Source of the DNA: Sphingopyxis sp.
GTDB lineage: Bacteria; Pseudomonadota; Alphaproteobacteria; Sphingomonadales; Sphingomonadaceae
NCBI RefSeq assembly: GCF_016463645.1
Contig: NZ_JAEMQX010000017.1
Span: 1 to 49,802, forward strand
Direction: 5' to 3'
DNA length: 49,802 nucleotides
Made by a program: the position numbers and the translations under genes. Below, piece after piece: positions 1 through 9,596 of the stretch. The notes beneath the pieces were generated by a model, which saw nothing but the letters and a program-made list of their open reading frames with translations, had not been told where the DNA came from and did not search any database. The first letter of the stretch is position 1. Every line of letters starts with the position of its first letter.

Positions 1-1020
1 GAAGGGCGGGAGGGGGAGGCGCTGGCCGGGCTGCCGCTTCGCGCGCTCCGGCTCGCGCCCGAGGCGCTGGCGTCGGCGGCGCGTTTCGGAATCGAGCGGA
101 TCGCTGACCTTTACCCGATGCCGCGCGGGCCGTTCGCGCGGCGCCTCGGGCGCGGCGCGGTCGATCGGCTCGACCAGGCGCGGGGCTTTCTGCCCGAGCC
201 GATTGTGCCCGTCATCCCTTTCGAAATGCCGTGCGCCGAGCGCCGGCTTCTCGAACCGATCGCCACCGCCGAGGCGATCGAACAGGTAATTTCGGATTTG
301 GTCGCCGATCTCGTCGCCGACCTTCGGGAGCGCGGACTCGGCCTTCGCGCGGTGGTGCTCCGCTGCGAGCGTGTCGATGCGCACGAGCAGCTCGTCACGG
401 TCGGCACCGCGCGCGCGACCCGCGACGCGAAGCATCTCGTGCGCCTCTTCAGGCTGCGTATCGACCGGATCGAGCCTGGGCTCGGGATCGAGGCGATGGC
501 GCTTGCCGCGCCGCAGGTCGAACCCCTCGGCGCCGAGGTGATCGGCACGGGGTTCGATAGCGGACCGCGCGCCCCCGATCTTGCGCCGCTCGTCGATCAG
601 CTCGCGGGGCGCGCTGGAGAGGGCGCGCTGTTCCGCCTCGAGGGCCGCGAAAGCGATGTGCCCGAACGCGCGATCGGCCGTACCGACCCGCTCGCCCAGC
701 CTTCCGGCTGGCCGGCTTGGCCGCGGCCGATCCGCATGCTCGCGCGGCCCGAAGCCCTGTCGGGCGTCGTCGCGCTGCTTCCCGACCATCCGCCGCGCCG
801 CTTCGCGTGGCGCGGACGGTCCTACCGCGTCGTCGCGGGCGACGGACCCGAGCGCATCCATGGTGAATGGTGGCGAACGACCCGCGAGATGTGGGCGGTG
901 CGCGACTATTTCCGGGTCGAGGCGGAGACGGGCGAGCGTTTCTGGCTGTTCCGCCGCGGCGATGGACAAGAAGAGCGCACCGGCGATTTGACCTGGTATA
1001 TGCACGGCGTCTTCGGATGA
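1..1020 (+). CDS. imuB: ImuB-type Y-family polymerase-like protein, 3' part
   Basis: The frame is open from the first base, so this is the C-terminal ~339 residues of a gene that starts before the window. The order is a helical thumb/little-finger-like part (...[18 protein letters not shown]), then the Arg/Leu-rich region typical of ImuB, ending in the family tail [10 protein letters not shown]. ImuB is a catalytically inactive Y-family polymerase relative. It links the beta clamp, ImuA and DnaE2 in the SOS mutasome for translesion synthesis. The stop codon overlaps the dnaE2 start (ATGA at 1017-1020), so the two are translationally coupled. The polymerase active-site region is outside the window, so loss of catalytic residues could not be checked. 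The identity rests on the C-terminal pattern plus the adjacent dnaE2. Confidence 0.85.
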   Translation, partial: EGREGEALAGLPLRALRLAPEALASAARFGIERIADLYPMPRGPFARRLGRGAVDRLDQARGFLPEPIVPVIPFEMPCAERRLLEPIATAEAIEQVISDLVADLVADLRERGLGLRAVVLRCERVDAHEQLVTVGTARATRDAKHLVRLFRLRIDRIEPGLGIEAMALAAPQVEPLGAEVIGTGFDSGPRAPDLAPLVDQLAGRAGEGALFRLEGRESDVPERAIGRTDPLAQPSGWPAWPRPIRMLARPEALSGVVALLPDHPPRRFAWRGRSYRVVAGDGPERIHGEWWRTTREMWAVRDYFRVEAETGERFWLFRRGDGQEERTGDLTWYMHGVFG

Positions 1021-4000
1021 CGGCCCCTGCCACGACCTACGTCGAACTTCAGGTAACGAGCCATTTCTCCTTCCTGCGAGGGGCTTCGGCCCCCGAGGAA
1101 CTGTTCGCGTCCGCCGCGCTGCTGGGCCACTCGGCCCTCGGCCTCTGCGATCGGGGCAGCGTTGCGGGAATGGTGCGGGGGCTGTCGGGGCAGGAAGCGA
1201 CCGGCGTGCGCCTGATCCCCGGATCGCGCATTGATCTGCGCGACGGCCGATCGCTGCTGCTTTACCCCAAGGACCGCGCCGCTTGGTCGCGGCTGACCCG
1301 GCTCTTGTCGCTCGGCAAGGCGCGCGGCGGGAAGGGCAATTGCTGGCTCGACTGGCCCGATGTCGCGGCATGGGCCGATGGCTTGGTCGCGGTGCTGCTC
1401 CCCGATGCCGCCGAGGAGCGGACCCGCCTCGATCTCGGCGAACTGCGTGAACTGTTCGGCCCGGACGCCTATCTTGCGCTCTCGCTCCGCCGCCGGCCCG
1501 GCGACTTCGCGCGGCTGCACGCGCTCGACGCGCTGGGCCGCAGCATCGGCGTGCGCAGCGTCGCTTGTGGCGACATCCTCTATCACGCCCCCGAGCGCCG
1601 CCCGCTGCAGGATGTGCTGACCGCGATCCGCGAGAAAACGACCGTCGATGCGCTCGGCTTCAAACGCGAGCGTTTCATGGACCGGGCTCTGAAGTCCCCG
1701 GCCGAGATGGAACGGCGCTTTGCGCTTTTTCCCGACGCGATCGCGGCAACCGCCGACATCGGGTCGGTATGCCGCTTCGACCTCGGCGAGATCCGCTACC
1801 AATATCCCTATGAGGAGGTGATGGCGGGGCGCACCGCGCAGGAGGCGCTTGCCGCGCTCACCGAGGAAGGCGCCGCGCGCATGTTCCCCGATGGCGTGCC
1901 GCCCGCCTATCGGCAGCAGATCGATCATGAGCTCCGCCTGATCGGCGAGCTTGGTTACGCGCCCTATTTCCTGACCGTCAATTCGATCGTCGCCGAGAGC
2001 CGGCGGCGCGGGATATTGTGCCAAGGGCGCGGGAGCGCGGCGAACAGCTGCGTCTGCTTCCTGCTCGGCGTGACGTCGATCGACCCGATCAAGCACGAAT
2101 TGCTCTTCGAGCGCTTCGTCTCGGGCGAGCGCAAGGAGCCGCCCGATATCGACGTCGACTTCGAGCATGAGCGGCGTGAAGAAATCATCCAGTGGATCTA
2201 TGAGACCTATGGTCGGCACCGCTCCGCGCTGACCGCCGTCGTCACCCGCTATCGCACCCGCGGCGCGGTCGCCGAGGTGGGGAAGGCGCTTGGCCTGCCG
2301 CGCGACCTCACCAAGATGCTCACCGGCCTCGTCTGGGGCTGGTCGGTCGACGGCATCCCCGACGAGCAGATCGCGAGCCTCAACCTCAACGCCGACGATC
2401 ATCGGCTGCGGTTGACGCTCGATCTTGCGCAACAGCTGATTGGCACGCCGCGGCATCTGTCGCAGCATCCCGGCGGCTTCGTGCTGACGCAGGAGCGGCT
2501 TGACGATCTCGTCCCGATCGAGCCCGCGCGCATGGAAGACCGGCAGATCATCGAATGGGATAAGGACGATATCGATGTCCTCAAATTCATGAAGGTCGAT
2601 GTCCTTGGTCTGGGCATGCTCGGCTGCATGAACCGCGCCTTCAACCTGCTGCGCGAGCATAAGGGCATCGAAGTTGGCATGGCCGACCTGCAGGACGATG
2701 ATCCCGCCGTTTATGGCATGATCCAGAAGGCCGACACCTTGGGGGTCTTCCAGATCGAAAGCCGCGCGCAAATGTCGATGCTGCCGCGGATCAAGCCGAA
2801 GTGCTTCTACGATCTGGTGATCGAGGTCGCGATCGTGCGGCCCGGACCGATCCAGGGTGACATGGTCCATCCCTATCTTCGCCGCCGCGAAGGCAAGGAG
2901 AAGCCCGAATATCCCAAGCCCGAGCTTCGCGCGGTGCTCGAGAAAACGCTCGGCGTGCCGCTCTTCCAGGAACAGGCGATGAAGGTCGCGATCGTCGGCG
3001 CCGGCTTCACCCCGGCCGAAGCCGATCAGCTTCGCCGCGCAATGGCGACGTTCAAGCTCACCGGCGGTGTCAGCCATTTCTACGACAAGCTCGTCGGCGG
3101 AATGATCGAGCGCGGCTATCCGAAGGATTTTGCCGAGCGGACCTTCAAGCAGATCGAGGGCTTCGGGAGCTACGGCTTTCCTGAAAGCCATGCCGCGAGC
3201 TTTGCGAAGATCGCTTATGCCTCTTGCTGGATGAAGCATCATCATCCCGACGTCTTCTGCGCTGCGTTGCTCAACGCGCAGCCGATGGGCTTTTATGCGC
3301 CCGCGCAGATCGTCAGCGATGCGCGCAAGCATGGCGTCGAAGTGCGCCCGGTCTCGATCAACGACAGCCATTGGGATTGCACGCTGGAGGAGAGCAGTGG
3401 CCGCTATCTCGCTGTGCGGCTCGGTTTCCGGCAGGTGCGCAGCCTCGCCAATGTCCATGGCGCAGCCATCGTCGGCGCGCGCGGCGATATGGCTTTCGAT
3501 TGCGTCGAAGATGTGTGGCGGCGCGCCGGGGTCCCGCGCGCCGCAATCGAACGGATCGCCGAAGCCGATGGCTTCGCCTGCCTCGCCGAAGACCGGCGGC
3601 AGGGCTTGTGGAAGGTGCGAGGTCTTGGCGAGGCGCCACTCCCCTTGTTTGCGGCGGCAGACGCTCGCGAGTCCAGTTTCTCGCCCGAGGGGCTCGAACC
3701 CGTGACCTCGCTTCGGCCAATGACCGAGGGGCGCGAGGTGGTGGAGGATTATCGCACGCTGCAGCTATCGCTGCGCGCGCATCCGCTGAGTTTCTTGCGG
3801 GATGAGCTTGATACGATGGGTATCGTGCGCTGCGCCGATCTCGGACAGATTCGCGACGGGCGCAATATCGAGGTCGCCGGCGTTATCCTCGTGCGGCAGC
3901 GGCCCGGCTCCGCGAAGGGGGTGCTCTTCGTCACGATCGAGGACGAGACGGGGATCGCCAACGGCATCCTGTGGCCCGATCGCTTCGATATCTACCGGCG

Positions 4001-4226
4001 CCAAGTCATGTCGGCCTCGATGATCGCGATGCGCGGTCGGCTTCAGAAGGAAGGCGAAGTCATTCACATCATCTGCGACAGGATTACCGATCATGACGCA
4101 ATGTTGCGGTCGATCGCGCAGGGCGACGTCTCCATTGCGCCCGGACGCGGGGATGGGGCGCGGAACGGAGGCGGACCGGACTCCCGCGACGCGCCGCTGC
4201 GCATCCGGAGCCATGACTTTCACTGA
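1017..4226 (+). CDS. dnaE2: Error-prone DNA polymerase DnaE2
   Basis: This is a 1069-residue C-family polymerase, the usual DnaE2 length. An N-terminal PHP domain begins [18 protein letters not shown]. The palm carries the acidic motif [10 protein letters not shown] (about residues 379-388) and the later [14 protein letters not shown] segment. Helix-hairpin-helix and OB-fold parts follow, and the protein ends in the family tail RIRSHDFH. I chose the ATG at 1017 rather than the upstream in-frame codon at 867 because it overlaps the imuB stop as ATGA and gives the family N-terminus [12 protein letters not shown]. With ImuA and ImuB, DnaE2 does damage-induced mutagenic bypass and is normally LexA-controlled. 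The operon promoter lies outside the window. No frameshift or missing domain is seen. Confidence 0.95.
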   Translation: MTAPATTYVELQVTSHFSFLRGASAPEELFASAALLGHSALGLCDRGSVAGMVRGLSGQEATGVRLIPGSRIDLRDGRSLLLYPKDRAAWSRLTRLLSLGKARGGKGNCWLDWPDVAAWADGLVAVLLPDAAEERTRLDLGELRELFGPDAYLALSLRRRPGDFARLHALDALGRSIGVRSVACGDILYHAPERRPLQDVLTAIREKTTVDALGFKRERFMDRALKSPAEMERRFALFPDAIAATADIGSVCRFDLGEIRYQYPYEEVMAGRTAQEALAALTEEGAARMFPDGVPPAYRQQIDHELRLIGELGYAPYFLTVNSIVAESRRRGILCQGRGSAANSCVCFLLGVTSIDPIKHELLFERFVSGERKEPPDIDVDFEHERREEIIQWIYETYGRHRSALTAVVTRYRTRGAVAEVGKALGLPRDLTKMLTGLVWGWSVDGIPDEQIASLNLNADDHRLRLTLDLAQQLIGTPRHLSQHPGGFVLTQERLDDLVPIEPARMEDRQIIEWDKDDIDVLKFMKVDVLGLGMLGCMNRAFNLLREHKGIEVGMADLQDDDPAVYGMIQKADTLGVFQIESRAQMSMLPRIKPKCFYDLVIEVAIVRPGPIQGDMVHPYLRRREGKEKPEYPKPELRAVLEKTLGVPLFQEQAMKVAIVGAGFTPAEADQLRRAMATFKLTGGVSHFYDKLVGGMIERGYPKDFAERTFKQIEGFGSYGFPESHAASFAKIAYASCWMKHHHPDVFCAALLNAQPMGFYAPAQIVSDARKHGVEVRPVSINDSHWDCTLEESSGRYLAVRLGFRQVRSLANVHGAAIVGARGDMAFDCVEDVWRRAGVPRAAIERIAEADGFACLAEDRRQGLWKVRGLGEAPLPLFAAADARESSFSPEGLEPVTSLRPMTEGREVVEDYRTLQLSLRAHPLSFLRDELDTMGIVRCADLGQIRDGRNIEVAGVILVRQRPGSAKGVLFVTIEDETGIANGILWPDRFDIYRRQVMSASMIAMRGRLQKEGEVIHIICDRITDHDAMLRSIAQGDVSIAPGRGDGARNGGGPDSRDAPLRIRSHDFH

Positions 4227-4305
4227 CAGCCATTGGTCTCCTGGCTCGTTGAACCTTTCCCTCATTGGCTGCCTGATTGCGGGCCTCGGCTCGCCTCGTG
4301 CCGTC

Positions 4306-4322
4306 AACCCCCTGCGGGGGTT
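4306..4322 (+). terminator. Strong hairpin after dnaE2, possible terminator
   Basis: A perfect 7-bp inverted repeat (AACCCCC, loop TGC, GGGGGTT) lies 80 bases after dnaE2 and about 90 bases before the first DUF736 gene. It has no T-run after it, so it is not a textbook intrinsic terminator. It may instead be part of a structured 5' leader for the DUF736 gene, because a weaker CAACCC...GGGGT arrangement recurs near 6253. Confidence 0.4.
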
Positions 4323-4411
4323 CGCCCTCGCATTCGCTCGGTGACGGCGGCTCGCGGGCCCTCCTTCTGGCGCCATCGGGGACGGTCCCCGAGCAACAAA
4401 GGAGACTTCAA

Positions 4412-4729
4412 ATGGCAAGCATCGCAAATCTTACCGTCAAGGACGACGGCAGCCTCGAAGGCAACCTGGCGACCCTAATGGTGACCGCGCCGATCGCGAT
4501 CGTCCCGAACGGCCGCAAGGTGAAGGACAGCGAGCCCGACTATCGCGTCATCAGCCGCAAGAATGGCTTCGAACTCGGCGCAGGCTGGGTGAAGACCTCG
4601 CAGGCTGGAGCCGAATATATCTCGGTGTCGCTTTCGGCCCCCGAACTCGGCCAGATCTTCTGCAACGTCGCGAACGCACCGGGCGACGATCCATCCAAAA
4701 AGGTGCTGATCTGGAACGCGCCGAACTGA
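4412..4729 (+). CDS. DUF736 family protein (copy 1)
   Basis: A 105-residue protein starting MASIANLTVKDDGS and containing the DUF736 core: a short beta-rich domain with a GAGWVKTS-type turn, then YISVSLSAPELGQIFCNV. An AAAGGAGA ribosome-binding site at 4398-4405 sets the ATG start. DUF736 proteins are small and abundant in alphaproteobacterial conjugative elements and plasmids. Their biochemical role is unknown. A long GC-rich leader (4227-4411) precedes it. This is the first of three diverged DUF736 paralogues in 6 kb (see 7426 and 10179), and it marks the start of recognisable conjugative-element sequence after dnaE2. Confidence 0.85.
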   Translation: MASIANLTVKDDGSLEGNLATLMVTAPIAIVPNGRKVKDSEPDYRVISRKNGFELGAGWVKTSQAGAEYISVSLSAPELGQIFCNVANAPGDDPSKKVLIWNAPN

Positions 4730-4821
4730 TCGCCACGCGGGCTCCGGCTGCGCCTCGACGGAGCCGGAGCTTTGTCGTCAAAAATAGAGCGACAGGACGG
4801 TGGCTATGGTAGTTCGATAAT

Positions 4822-6138
4822 ATGCTCACGCTCGAGATTTCCCAGCTAACAGATGCTTTGGTAGGAGAAATTGCCGAGACGGGCGATTGGATCATCGCCA
4901 ATCTTGAGACGTCGATAAGCTGGCCCGTCGCATATCAACGGCAGGAATATGCTGGCCGAACCTATTTCATCATCCCGCTCACCACGGACCATTGTCCTGC
5001 GGTTGCCATTCGTCGCGGCGACGAAACGCTACAAGCGGGCCGGTCAAGCCTGCTCCGTTTCCTCAGCGCCATGTCGTGGACGCAAAGCGCCGGCGCGATC
5101 GTTCAGTCCTTTTCCGGCGGCGGACTGCCGCGGCCCCAGCGCCGGGGAAGCGATTGGGGACTGAGCATAACTGCTGACCTGAATCTGACCTATCTCCCGG
5201 AGCCCGATGAACCAAGATCGGCGCTTGCTCTCGCCCTCATGCGTGAAGGCCGAGGTCTCAATCACCCGGCTTATGCGTTCCTGTCCTTCTATCGGGTTCT
5301 CGAAGCGGCCATACCCGCAGGCAAGCAACGGCAAACCTGGATCGACGAAAATATCGACGAGATGATGGATCATGGCGGCCGCAGTGCGCTGGAAAGACTG
5401 CGGGCGTCCGGTGTCGAAGATCCCGGCGCCCATCTTTACAAATCGGGACGCATGGCCATCGCGCACGCGCAGTCGGACCCCATCATCAATCCCGACGACG
5501 CATCGGATTATGATCGAATAGCGGGCGAGCTCCCGATCATGCGAGGATTGGCTGAACTCGCGATCGAGCGGGTATTGGGAGTGAAGACGAGATCAACGAT
5601 CTACCGCGAACATCTATACGAGCTTCATGGCTTTAAGGCGCAGCTCGGCGCTGCCGTTGTTGCCGCAATTGCCGCAGGAACACCCCCAGCCGATGGCGCT
5701 CAAATCGACATTCCATCAATCGATGTCGAACTGCGCCGCAAGGATCCTTATCCACCGCTCCACGCGATGACGCCGATACATGCCCAGCAAGTGGGCTCCT
5801 CCCTAATAATCGTCTTCAAGTCTCAGGATGAGATTGTCGAGCTCACCCTGACATTGGACTTCGCTGAAGAACGGCTTCGCTTCGAATGGGGCAAGGATCT
5901 AGATGGCCACGACGATGGGTCTTCGATTGCTGCGGAGCACGCCGCTACGATCTCGCGGTTCTTGCTCGAATATATCGGGAACGGCGAACTGCACGTTTAT
6001 GAAAGCGAAACACGCGCATTGCTTGGCCGCGTCGAAGCCTTTCTCCCTAACAATTATTTCGCCGATCACGACGGGATGAATGCGCGCATAGAAGCTTGGC
6101 AGGCCGAAGCTGAGAAACGGCGAGCCGCCGGTCACTAG
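4822..6138 (+). CDS. MauJ-like protein of unknown function
   Basis: A 438-residue soluble protein that resembles proteins annotated 'methylamine utilization protein MauJ'. Recognisable stretches are AYAFLSFYRVLEA (about 152-164), the basic HLYKSGRMAIAHAQ segment (about 207-220) and IYREHLYELHGFK (about 261-273). There is no signal peptide or membrane segment. The name is historical: no methylamine dehydrogenase genes are nearby. The central helical part with an R-x-x-x-A-H-A motif could be HEPN-like, but that is inference. Its base composition is visibly less GC-rich than the flanking transfer genes, and it stands alone between two DUF736 genes, so it looks like acquired cargo. The upstream Shine-Dalgarno is weak (GGTAG near 4808). 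Confidence 0.55.
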   Translation: MLTLEISQLTDALVGEIAETGDWIIANLETSISWPVAYQRQEYAGRTYFIIPLTTDHCPAVAIRRGDETLQAGRSSLLRFLSAMSWTQSAGAIVQSFSGGGLPRPQRRGSDWGLSITADLNLTYLPEPDEPRSALALALMREGRGLNHPAYAFLSFYRVLEAAIPAGKQRQTWIDENIDEMMDHGGRSALERLRASGVEDPGAHLYKSGRMAIAHAQSDPIINPDDASDYDRIAGELPIMRGLAELAIERVLGVKTRSTIYREHLYELHGFKAQLGAAVVAAIAAGTPPADGAQIDIPSIDVELRRKDPYPPLHAMTPIHAQQVGSSLIIVFKSQDEIVELTLTLDFAEERLRFEWGKDLDGHDDGSSIAAEHAATISRFLLEYIGNGELHVYESETRALLGRVEAFLPNNYFADHDGMNARIEAWQAEAEKRRAAGH

Positions 6139-6376
6139 CGTCGTGGTTTCGCGATAAAGCAGGTCCGCGAGAAGCGCGATCCATACCGAGCGGCACCATG
6201 CCCGCTCTCGATTGCCGCTGATCCCTAGGCCGAGGCCATGCCTCCTTCAATCAACCCGCAAGGGGTCCCTGCGCTGCGCTTGGGCCTCCGCTGCGCTGCG
6301 GTGATTGCGGCCCGTCCCCGTCCGGCGGGGCGACTGTCGAGCGGGAATGGACCCGCTCCCGGACAGGAGCCTCGAT

Positions 6377-6541
6377 ATGCCGCTTTCCACCGCCCAATCG
6401 CTCGGCTGGAACCTCGCCCGCACGATGATGACCATCATCGTCCTGATCGAAACCGCCCAAGGATATTCTGTGATGCCGCTCGATGAATTCGACGGCGATC
6501 CCAGCTGCATCGTCTGCGAATATGATCCCTTCGCGCGCTGA
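6377..6541 (+). CDS. Small conserved-type element protein, function unknown
   Basis: A 54-residue frame beginning MPLSTAQSLGWNLARTMMTI and ending DPSCIVCEYDPFAR. The start is supported by an ACAGGAG-type ribosome-binding site at 6363-6369, eight bases upstream. The N-terminal half is hydrophobic and could be one membrane helix (about residues 12-30). The C-terminal half is acidic with a CIVC pair. I do not recognise a family. It lies in a run of short element genes after a 238-base GC-rich spacer (6139-6376) in which I see no gene. Confidence 0.5.
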   Translation: MPLSTAQSLGWNLARTMMTIIVLIETAQGYSVMPLDEFDGDPSCIVCEYDPFAR

Positions 6542-6673
6542 CATCGGCGAAAAACCCCCAAGGTGGTTCCAGTTGCGGTTCCGCCTTCGGGGCGCCGCTG
6601 CTATAATCGAGAGGCAGAATGCGCTGTGGTGGAGGTGGCGAGCGCGTCCGACGGGAGGACGCTTGAGACCTTG

Positions 6674-7132
6674 ATGATCATCCTCGGCGGCGTGGCTGCC
6701 CTCTATCTCATCTGGATCCTGTTCCGGCTCGCGGCCTTTGCGCTGCCGGTCTATTCCGCGGTCGGCGCCGGCCTCTTTCTGCATACCCAAGGCTATGGAG
6801 CAGCCGCCATGCTGTTGGCCGGCTTCACCACCGGTCTGATCGTCTATCTGACGGGTCAGGCGGTCTTCGTGTCGGTCAGGTCTCCCCTCCTCCGATTCCT
6901 TGTCGCCCTGCTGTTCGCCGTGCCCGCGGGCTTTGCGGGATATCAGGCGATGACCGGGCTGCTCGGGCTAATGATCGATGACAGCATCTGGACAAACTGC
7001 CTGGCCTTTTTCGCGGGTCTTGCCACTGCCTCCGCCGCATGGCGCAGTCTCGCGGGCGCTGCGCTGGCATCGGGACTCTCGGCACCGGACCCCCAATCAA
7101 AGGAACTCAACCCTTCGACGCCGCAGGCCTAG
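6674..7132 (+). CDS. Multi-pass membrane protein, unknown function
   Basis: About 152 residues with four or five hydrophobic segments (MIILGGVAALYLIWILFRLA, then segments near residues 20-35, 42-62, 74-92 and 105-125), so an inner-membrane protein. The start is ATG 6674 or the TTG just before it at 6671, with a GGGAGG site at 6653-6658. Similar small membrane proteins of no assigned role sit between DUF736 genes in sphingomonad conjugative elements. No catalytic motif is visible. The C-terminus is short and polar. Confidence 0.6.
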   Translation: MIILGGVAALYLIWILFRLAAFALPVYSAVGAGLFLHTQGYGAAAMLLAGFTTGLIVYLTGQAVFVSVRSPLLRFLVALLFAVPAGFAGYQAMTGLLGLMIDDSIWTNCLAFFAGLATASAAWRSLAGAALASGLSAPDPQSKELNPSTPQA

Positions 7133-7425
7133 GCTTCATTTCCTTCCCGTCCCGGCAACCCTATCCTTTCTTCCGGGCACCAGCACGGCCTCTCGACATG
7201 CGCGATCTGGCAGCAAGCCGCTGACGCTGGGCCAGCTTGCCGCAACGGCGCGCCTTCGACTTTCTTCCCCCGGCGTGCCGCCGTTCCTCGCGAGCCAAGA
7301 AAGCCGGGTCGCGCCGTCCTTCGCTTTGCTGCGGGCCCTTCGGGCTGCGGCGCCGTCCCCTTGCTGCCCACCGATGCGCATCGAGGCCGCGCTGGTGCGG
7401 CCGAGAGCAAGGAAAGGATAGCATC
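7133..7425 (+). other. Long GC-rich structured leader before DUF736 copy 2
   Basis: These 293 bases have no convincing gene on either strand; the open frames on both strands lack ribosome-binding sites and family likeness. They contain a 7-bp inverted repeat (CTTTCTT at 7260-7266 with AAGAAAG at 7297-7303) enclosing a GC-rich loop, and a GCCC-TTC-GGGC hairpin near 7337-7347. The stretch may be an untranslated leader or structured RNA for the DUF736 gene. Confidence 0.35.
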
Positions 7426-7743
7426 ATGACCAAGATCGGCAGCTTCACGAAGGCCGCCTCCGGCGAATATCAGGGCGAGATCGTCACCCTCTCGGTGCAG
7501 GCGAAGAAGGTTCGCATCGTCCCCGATGCCAATGCCAGCGGCAACGCGCCGAGCCACCGCGTCCTCATCGGCGAAGCCGAAGTTGGCGCCGCCTGGCCGA
7601 AGACCACCCAGGACGACCGTCCCTATCTCTCGGTCAAGCTCGACGACCCGACCTTCTCCGGTCCGATCTTCGCGCAGCTCTTCGCGGGCGAAGGTGAAGC
7701 GCATGACCTGGTGTGGAGCCGTCCGACCCGGCGCGGCAACTGA
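7426..7743 (+). CDS. DUF736 family protein (copy 2)
   Basis: A 105-residue DUF736 protein beginning MTKIGSFTKAASGEYQGEI, with the family pattern HRVLIGEAEVGAAWPKTT, then YLSVKLDDPTFSGPIFAQLF and the Trp-containing tail LVWSRP. The start is set by an AAGGAAAGGA ribosome-binding site (7409-7418) eight bases before the ATG. It is closer to the classic DUF736 consensus than copy 1. It follows a 293-base structured leader and precedes the DUF6499/DUF2285 gene. Its role is unknown, and the association with conjugative elements is strong. Confidence 0.9.
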   Translation: MTKIGSFTKAASGEYQGEIVTLSVQAKKVRIVPDANASGNAPSHRVLIGEAEVGAAWPKTTQDDRPYLSVKLDDPTFSGPIFAQLFAGEGEAHDLVWSRPTRRGN

Positions 7744-7929
7744 TCCGCAGGCCATCGCCGCCCGGCACCCGCCGAGCGGCGATAGTCTCAATTTGGGGCC
7801 TTTTCCCGGCGAAATCGGGAAGCGATGGGTTAAGTGTCGGTGCTTTTGCGCCGATAACCAGAAGCGGGGTCGCTGCGGGCATCGGCAGATTGTCTTTGCT
7901 TTGCACTCGCTTAGCTTCGGGAGGTGCGC

Positions 7930-8127
7930 ATGCAGCCCATAGTCGACTGGCGGTCGCCAGATTTTCTGAAGATATTTGAACGATATGATCGCGCGGACTT
8001 CGCGCAGGAATTCCTGCGCCGCAATCCGCGCTATCGCGCCGCTTATCGTGCCGGCTCCGCGCCCGGGCGGTCGCGGACCGCGCTTCGCAGGCTCGCCCGC
8101 CACTGGGGGTTGGTCTTTCGCCTTTGA
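7930..8127 (+). CDS. DUF6499 'transcriptional regulator-like' N-terminal domain, frameshifted
   Basis: A 65-residue frame (MQPIVDWRSPDFLKIFERYD..., FAQEFLRRNPRYRAAYRAG) matching the short DUF6499 domain. In many alphaproteobacterial elements this domain is the N-terminus of a DUF2285 protein. ATG 7930 is preferred over GTG 7924 because a GGGAGG site (7919-7924) sits five bases upstream. The frame stops at 8125-8127, while the DUF2285 part continues in the next frame. The G5 run at 8105-8109 is the likely shift point: one G fewer would give ...ARHWGWSFAFDPD and a single protein. It could be a real mutation, a sequencing error, or two independently translated pieces. Confidence 0.7.
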   Translation: MQPIVDWRSPDFLKIFERYDRADFAQEFLRRNPRYRAAYRAGSAPGRSRTALRRLARHWGLVFRL

Positions 8128-8698
8128 TCCCGATACCCGGGCCGAGCAGGCGCCCGCCCTTTGGCGCCCCGAACTCTGTCCTTCGATCGCCATAGCGGCG
8201 CCCGCCCCGTCCGGTTTCCCGGGACCCGCCTTGTCCGACGTCGCTGCTTCGGGCGGCATTGCCGCCGAATGGCTCGCATACCGTGAATGGCATCTCGTGC
8301 TCGCCATCGACGGCCGCCGCTACCGGCTCTGGATCGCCGATTGCCTGCACAATGAGGCGCTCGCCTATGTCGTGCCGGCCGACGATCATATCGCTGAACG
8401 CCAGGCGGCGACCGGGGCACTCCACGGATGGATCATGGCGTGCTCCGCTTCGGTCCCGCCGGGTCAGCCCGGTCCCACCGAGCGCTGGCGGCTGGTGCAG
8501 TGGTTGCGTTTGCTCGACGCGCTCGACGAAAACATAGCCCCGCGCGACCTCGCCGCGACCCTCATCCTGCCCGACGCCGGCTCCTATACCGCTGCCGAAT
8601 GGGATGCGTCGAGCGAGCGCCGCCGCCTCGCGCGCTGGCAGCGTAGCGCGATCGCGATGCGCGATGGCGGCTATCTCACCCTGCTCGCGGGCGGCTGA
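8105..8698 (+). pseudogene. DUF2285 domain, separated from its N-terminus by a frameshift
   Basis: This is the second frame of the gene above, about 197 residues, with the DUF2285 pattern REWHLVLAIDGRRYRLWI followed by a C-terminal helical segment WRLVQWLRLLDALD. It has its own stop at 8696-8698. No good start codon with a ribosome-binding site lies at the break. The ATG at 7976 in this frame would add a nonsense overlap with the DUF6499 frame. Intact relatives are one protein of about 250-260 residues, so I treat this as the 3' half of a frameshifted gene. Function is unknown. The family accompanies element transfer genes and is called regulatory by analogy only. Confidence 0.6.
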
Positions 8699-8817
8699 TC
8701 GGGACATTCCGCAGCGCGTCACTTTGTCCGTTCCTGAATCGCGTCCCGATTTCCGATGGTCGCCGCCTGCCCGCCGCCGCCCTCCCGGGTGTCCGGCGCG
8801 GCATCAGGAGACCCTCG

Positions 8818-9069
8818 ATGAGCGATTTCGCCGCCCCCATTGTCCCGCGATTTCTGAAAACACCCGACGCCGCCGTCCACCTCGGCTTGTCCGCCCGCAC
8901 GCTCGAAAAGCATCGCTGCTACGGAACCGGCCCGGTCTATCGCAAGCTCGGTGGCCGCATCGTTTATGCGATGGAGGATCTCAACGCCTGGGCCGAAATT
9001 GGCCGGCGTCATTCGACCTCCGATCCGGGCAAAGGCACCATCCTCCCCGCGCGCCCGGTGCAGCGCTGA
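8818..9069 (+). CDS. AlpA/excisionase-like helix-turn-helix protein
   Basis: An 83-residue protein (MSDFAAPIVPRFLKTPDAAV...). Its MerR/AlpA-type winged helix is LKTPDAAVHLGLSARTLEKH, followed by the wing GPVYRKLGGRIVYAMEDLNAW. An AGGAGA site seven bases upstream supports the start. Such proteins bind DNA as excisionases, or as regulators of excision and transfer, in integrated elements. Its stop overlaps the next ATG (TGATG at 9067-9071), which couples it to the DUF2840 and traF genes. No integrase is in the window to show whether it works in excision. Confidence 0.8.
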   Translation: MSDFAAPIVPRFLKTPDAAVHLGLSARTLEKHRCYGTGPVYRKLGGRIVYAMEDLNAWAEIGRRHSTSDPGKGTILPARPVQR

Positions 9070-9596
9070 TGTGCAGCGCGCAGGCTTCGAGCGGGACGGC
9101 TGGCTGCGCTGCGCCGCCGCCCGGCGGGCCGCAGGACAGCCTGACCGAGGTCGAACTGACCTGGATCGAAGGACGCCTCGAGCAGTGGATTCGCTTCGGC
9201 CGCGTCGCCGCCGAGCATATCCAGAGCCGCAGCACCAAGCGGGTCGCCTTCCGTCCGGGCGCGACCTTCGCCTTCGTCCGCTGGACGTCGAACGACTATG
9301 GCACGGTGCATTCGAGCATTGTGATCGCGTCCGCGGTTGCAACGGGGTCGCCCTATTCGACGCTGCCATTCGTTCGCCCCGGTGCCGATCTCCTGCTCCG
9401 CATCGACGGTTGGCCGAAGGTTCAACAGGTCCTGCAAGCGATCGATGCGGTCGAGGCGACCGGCGTCGATGCTTGCGATGCGGCGCCCGATCATTGGCGT
9501 CATGTCGGCAACCGCATTGCGGCCGGAATGCCGTTCCGCCCCTATGGGCCCGATCGCCATGCGGCATGGCTTCGCCGCCGGGCGATCGAGGCATGA
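9069..9596 (+). CDS. DUF2840 family protein
   Basis: A 175-residue protein whose middle matches DUF2840: LTEVELTWIEGRLEQWIRFG, then the central FVRWTSNDYGTVHS segment and a C-terminal RPYGPDRHAAWLRR. The family is almost confined to alphaproteobacterial conjugative elements, always beside traF. The function is unknown. It overlaps the HTH gene upstream by one base and traF downstream by four bases (ATGA at 9593-9596), so the three form one transcriptional unit. The N-terminal ~25 residues are low-complexity and may not be conserved. Confidence 0.85.
   Translation: MCSAQASSGTAGCAAPPPGGPQDSLTEVELTWIEGRLEQWIRFGRVAAEHIQSRSTKRVAFRPGATFAFVRWTSNDYGTVHSSIVIASAVATGSPYSTLPFVRPGADLLLRIDGWPKVQQVLQAIDAVEATGVDACDAAPDHWRHVGNRIAAGMPFRPYGPDRHAAWLRRRAIEA

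Noticed and set aside
906..3458. 850-residue open frame on the reverse strand
   Set aside because: It is antisense to dnaE2, has no family likeness, and arises from GC-rich codon bias in the real gene.
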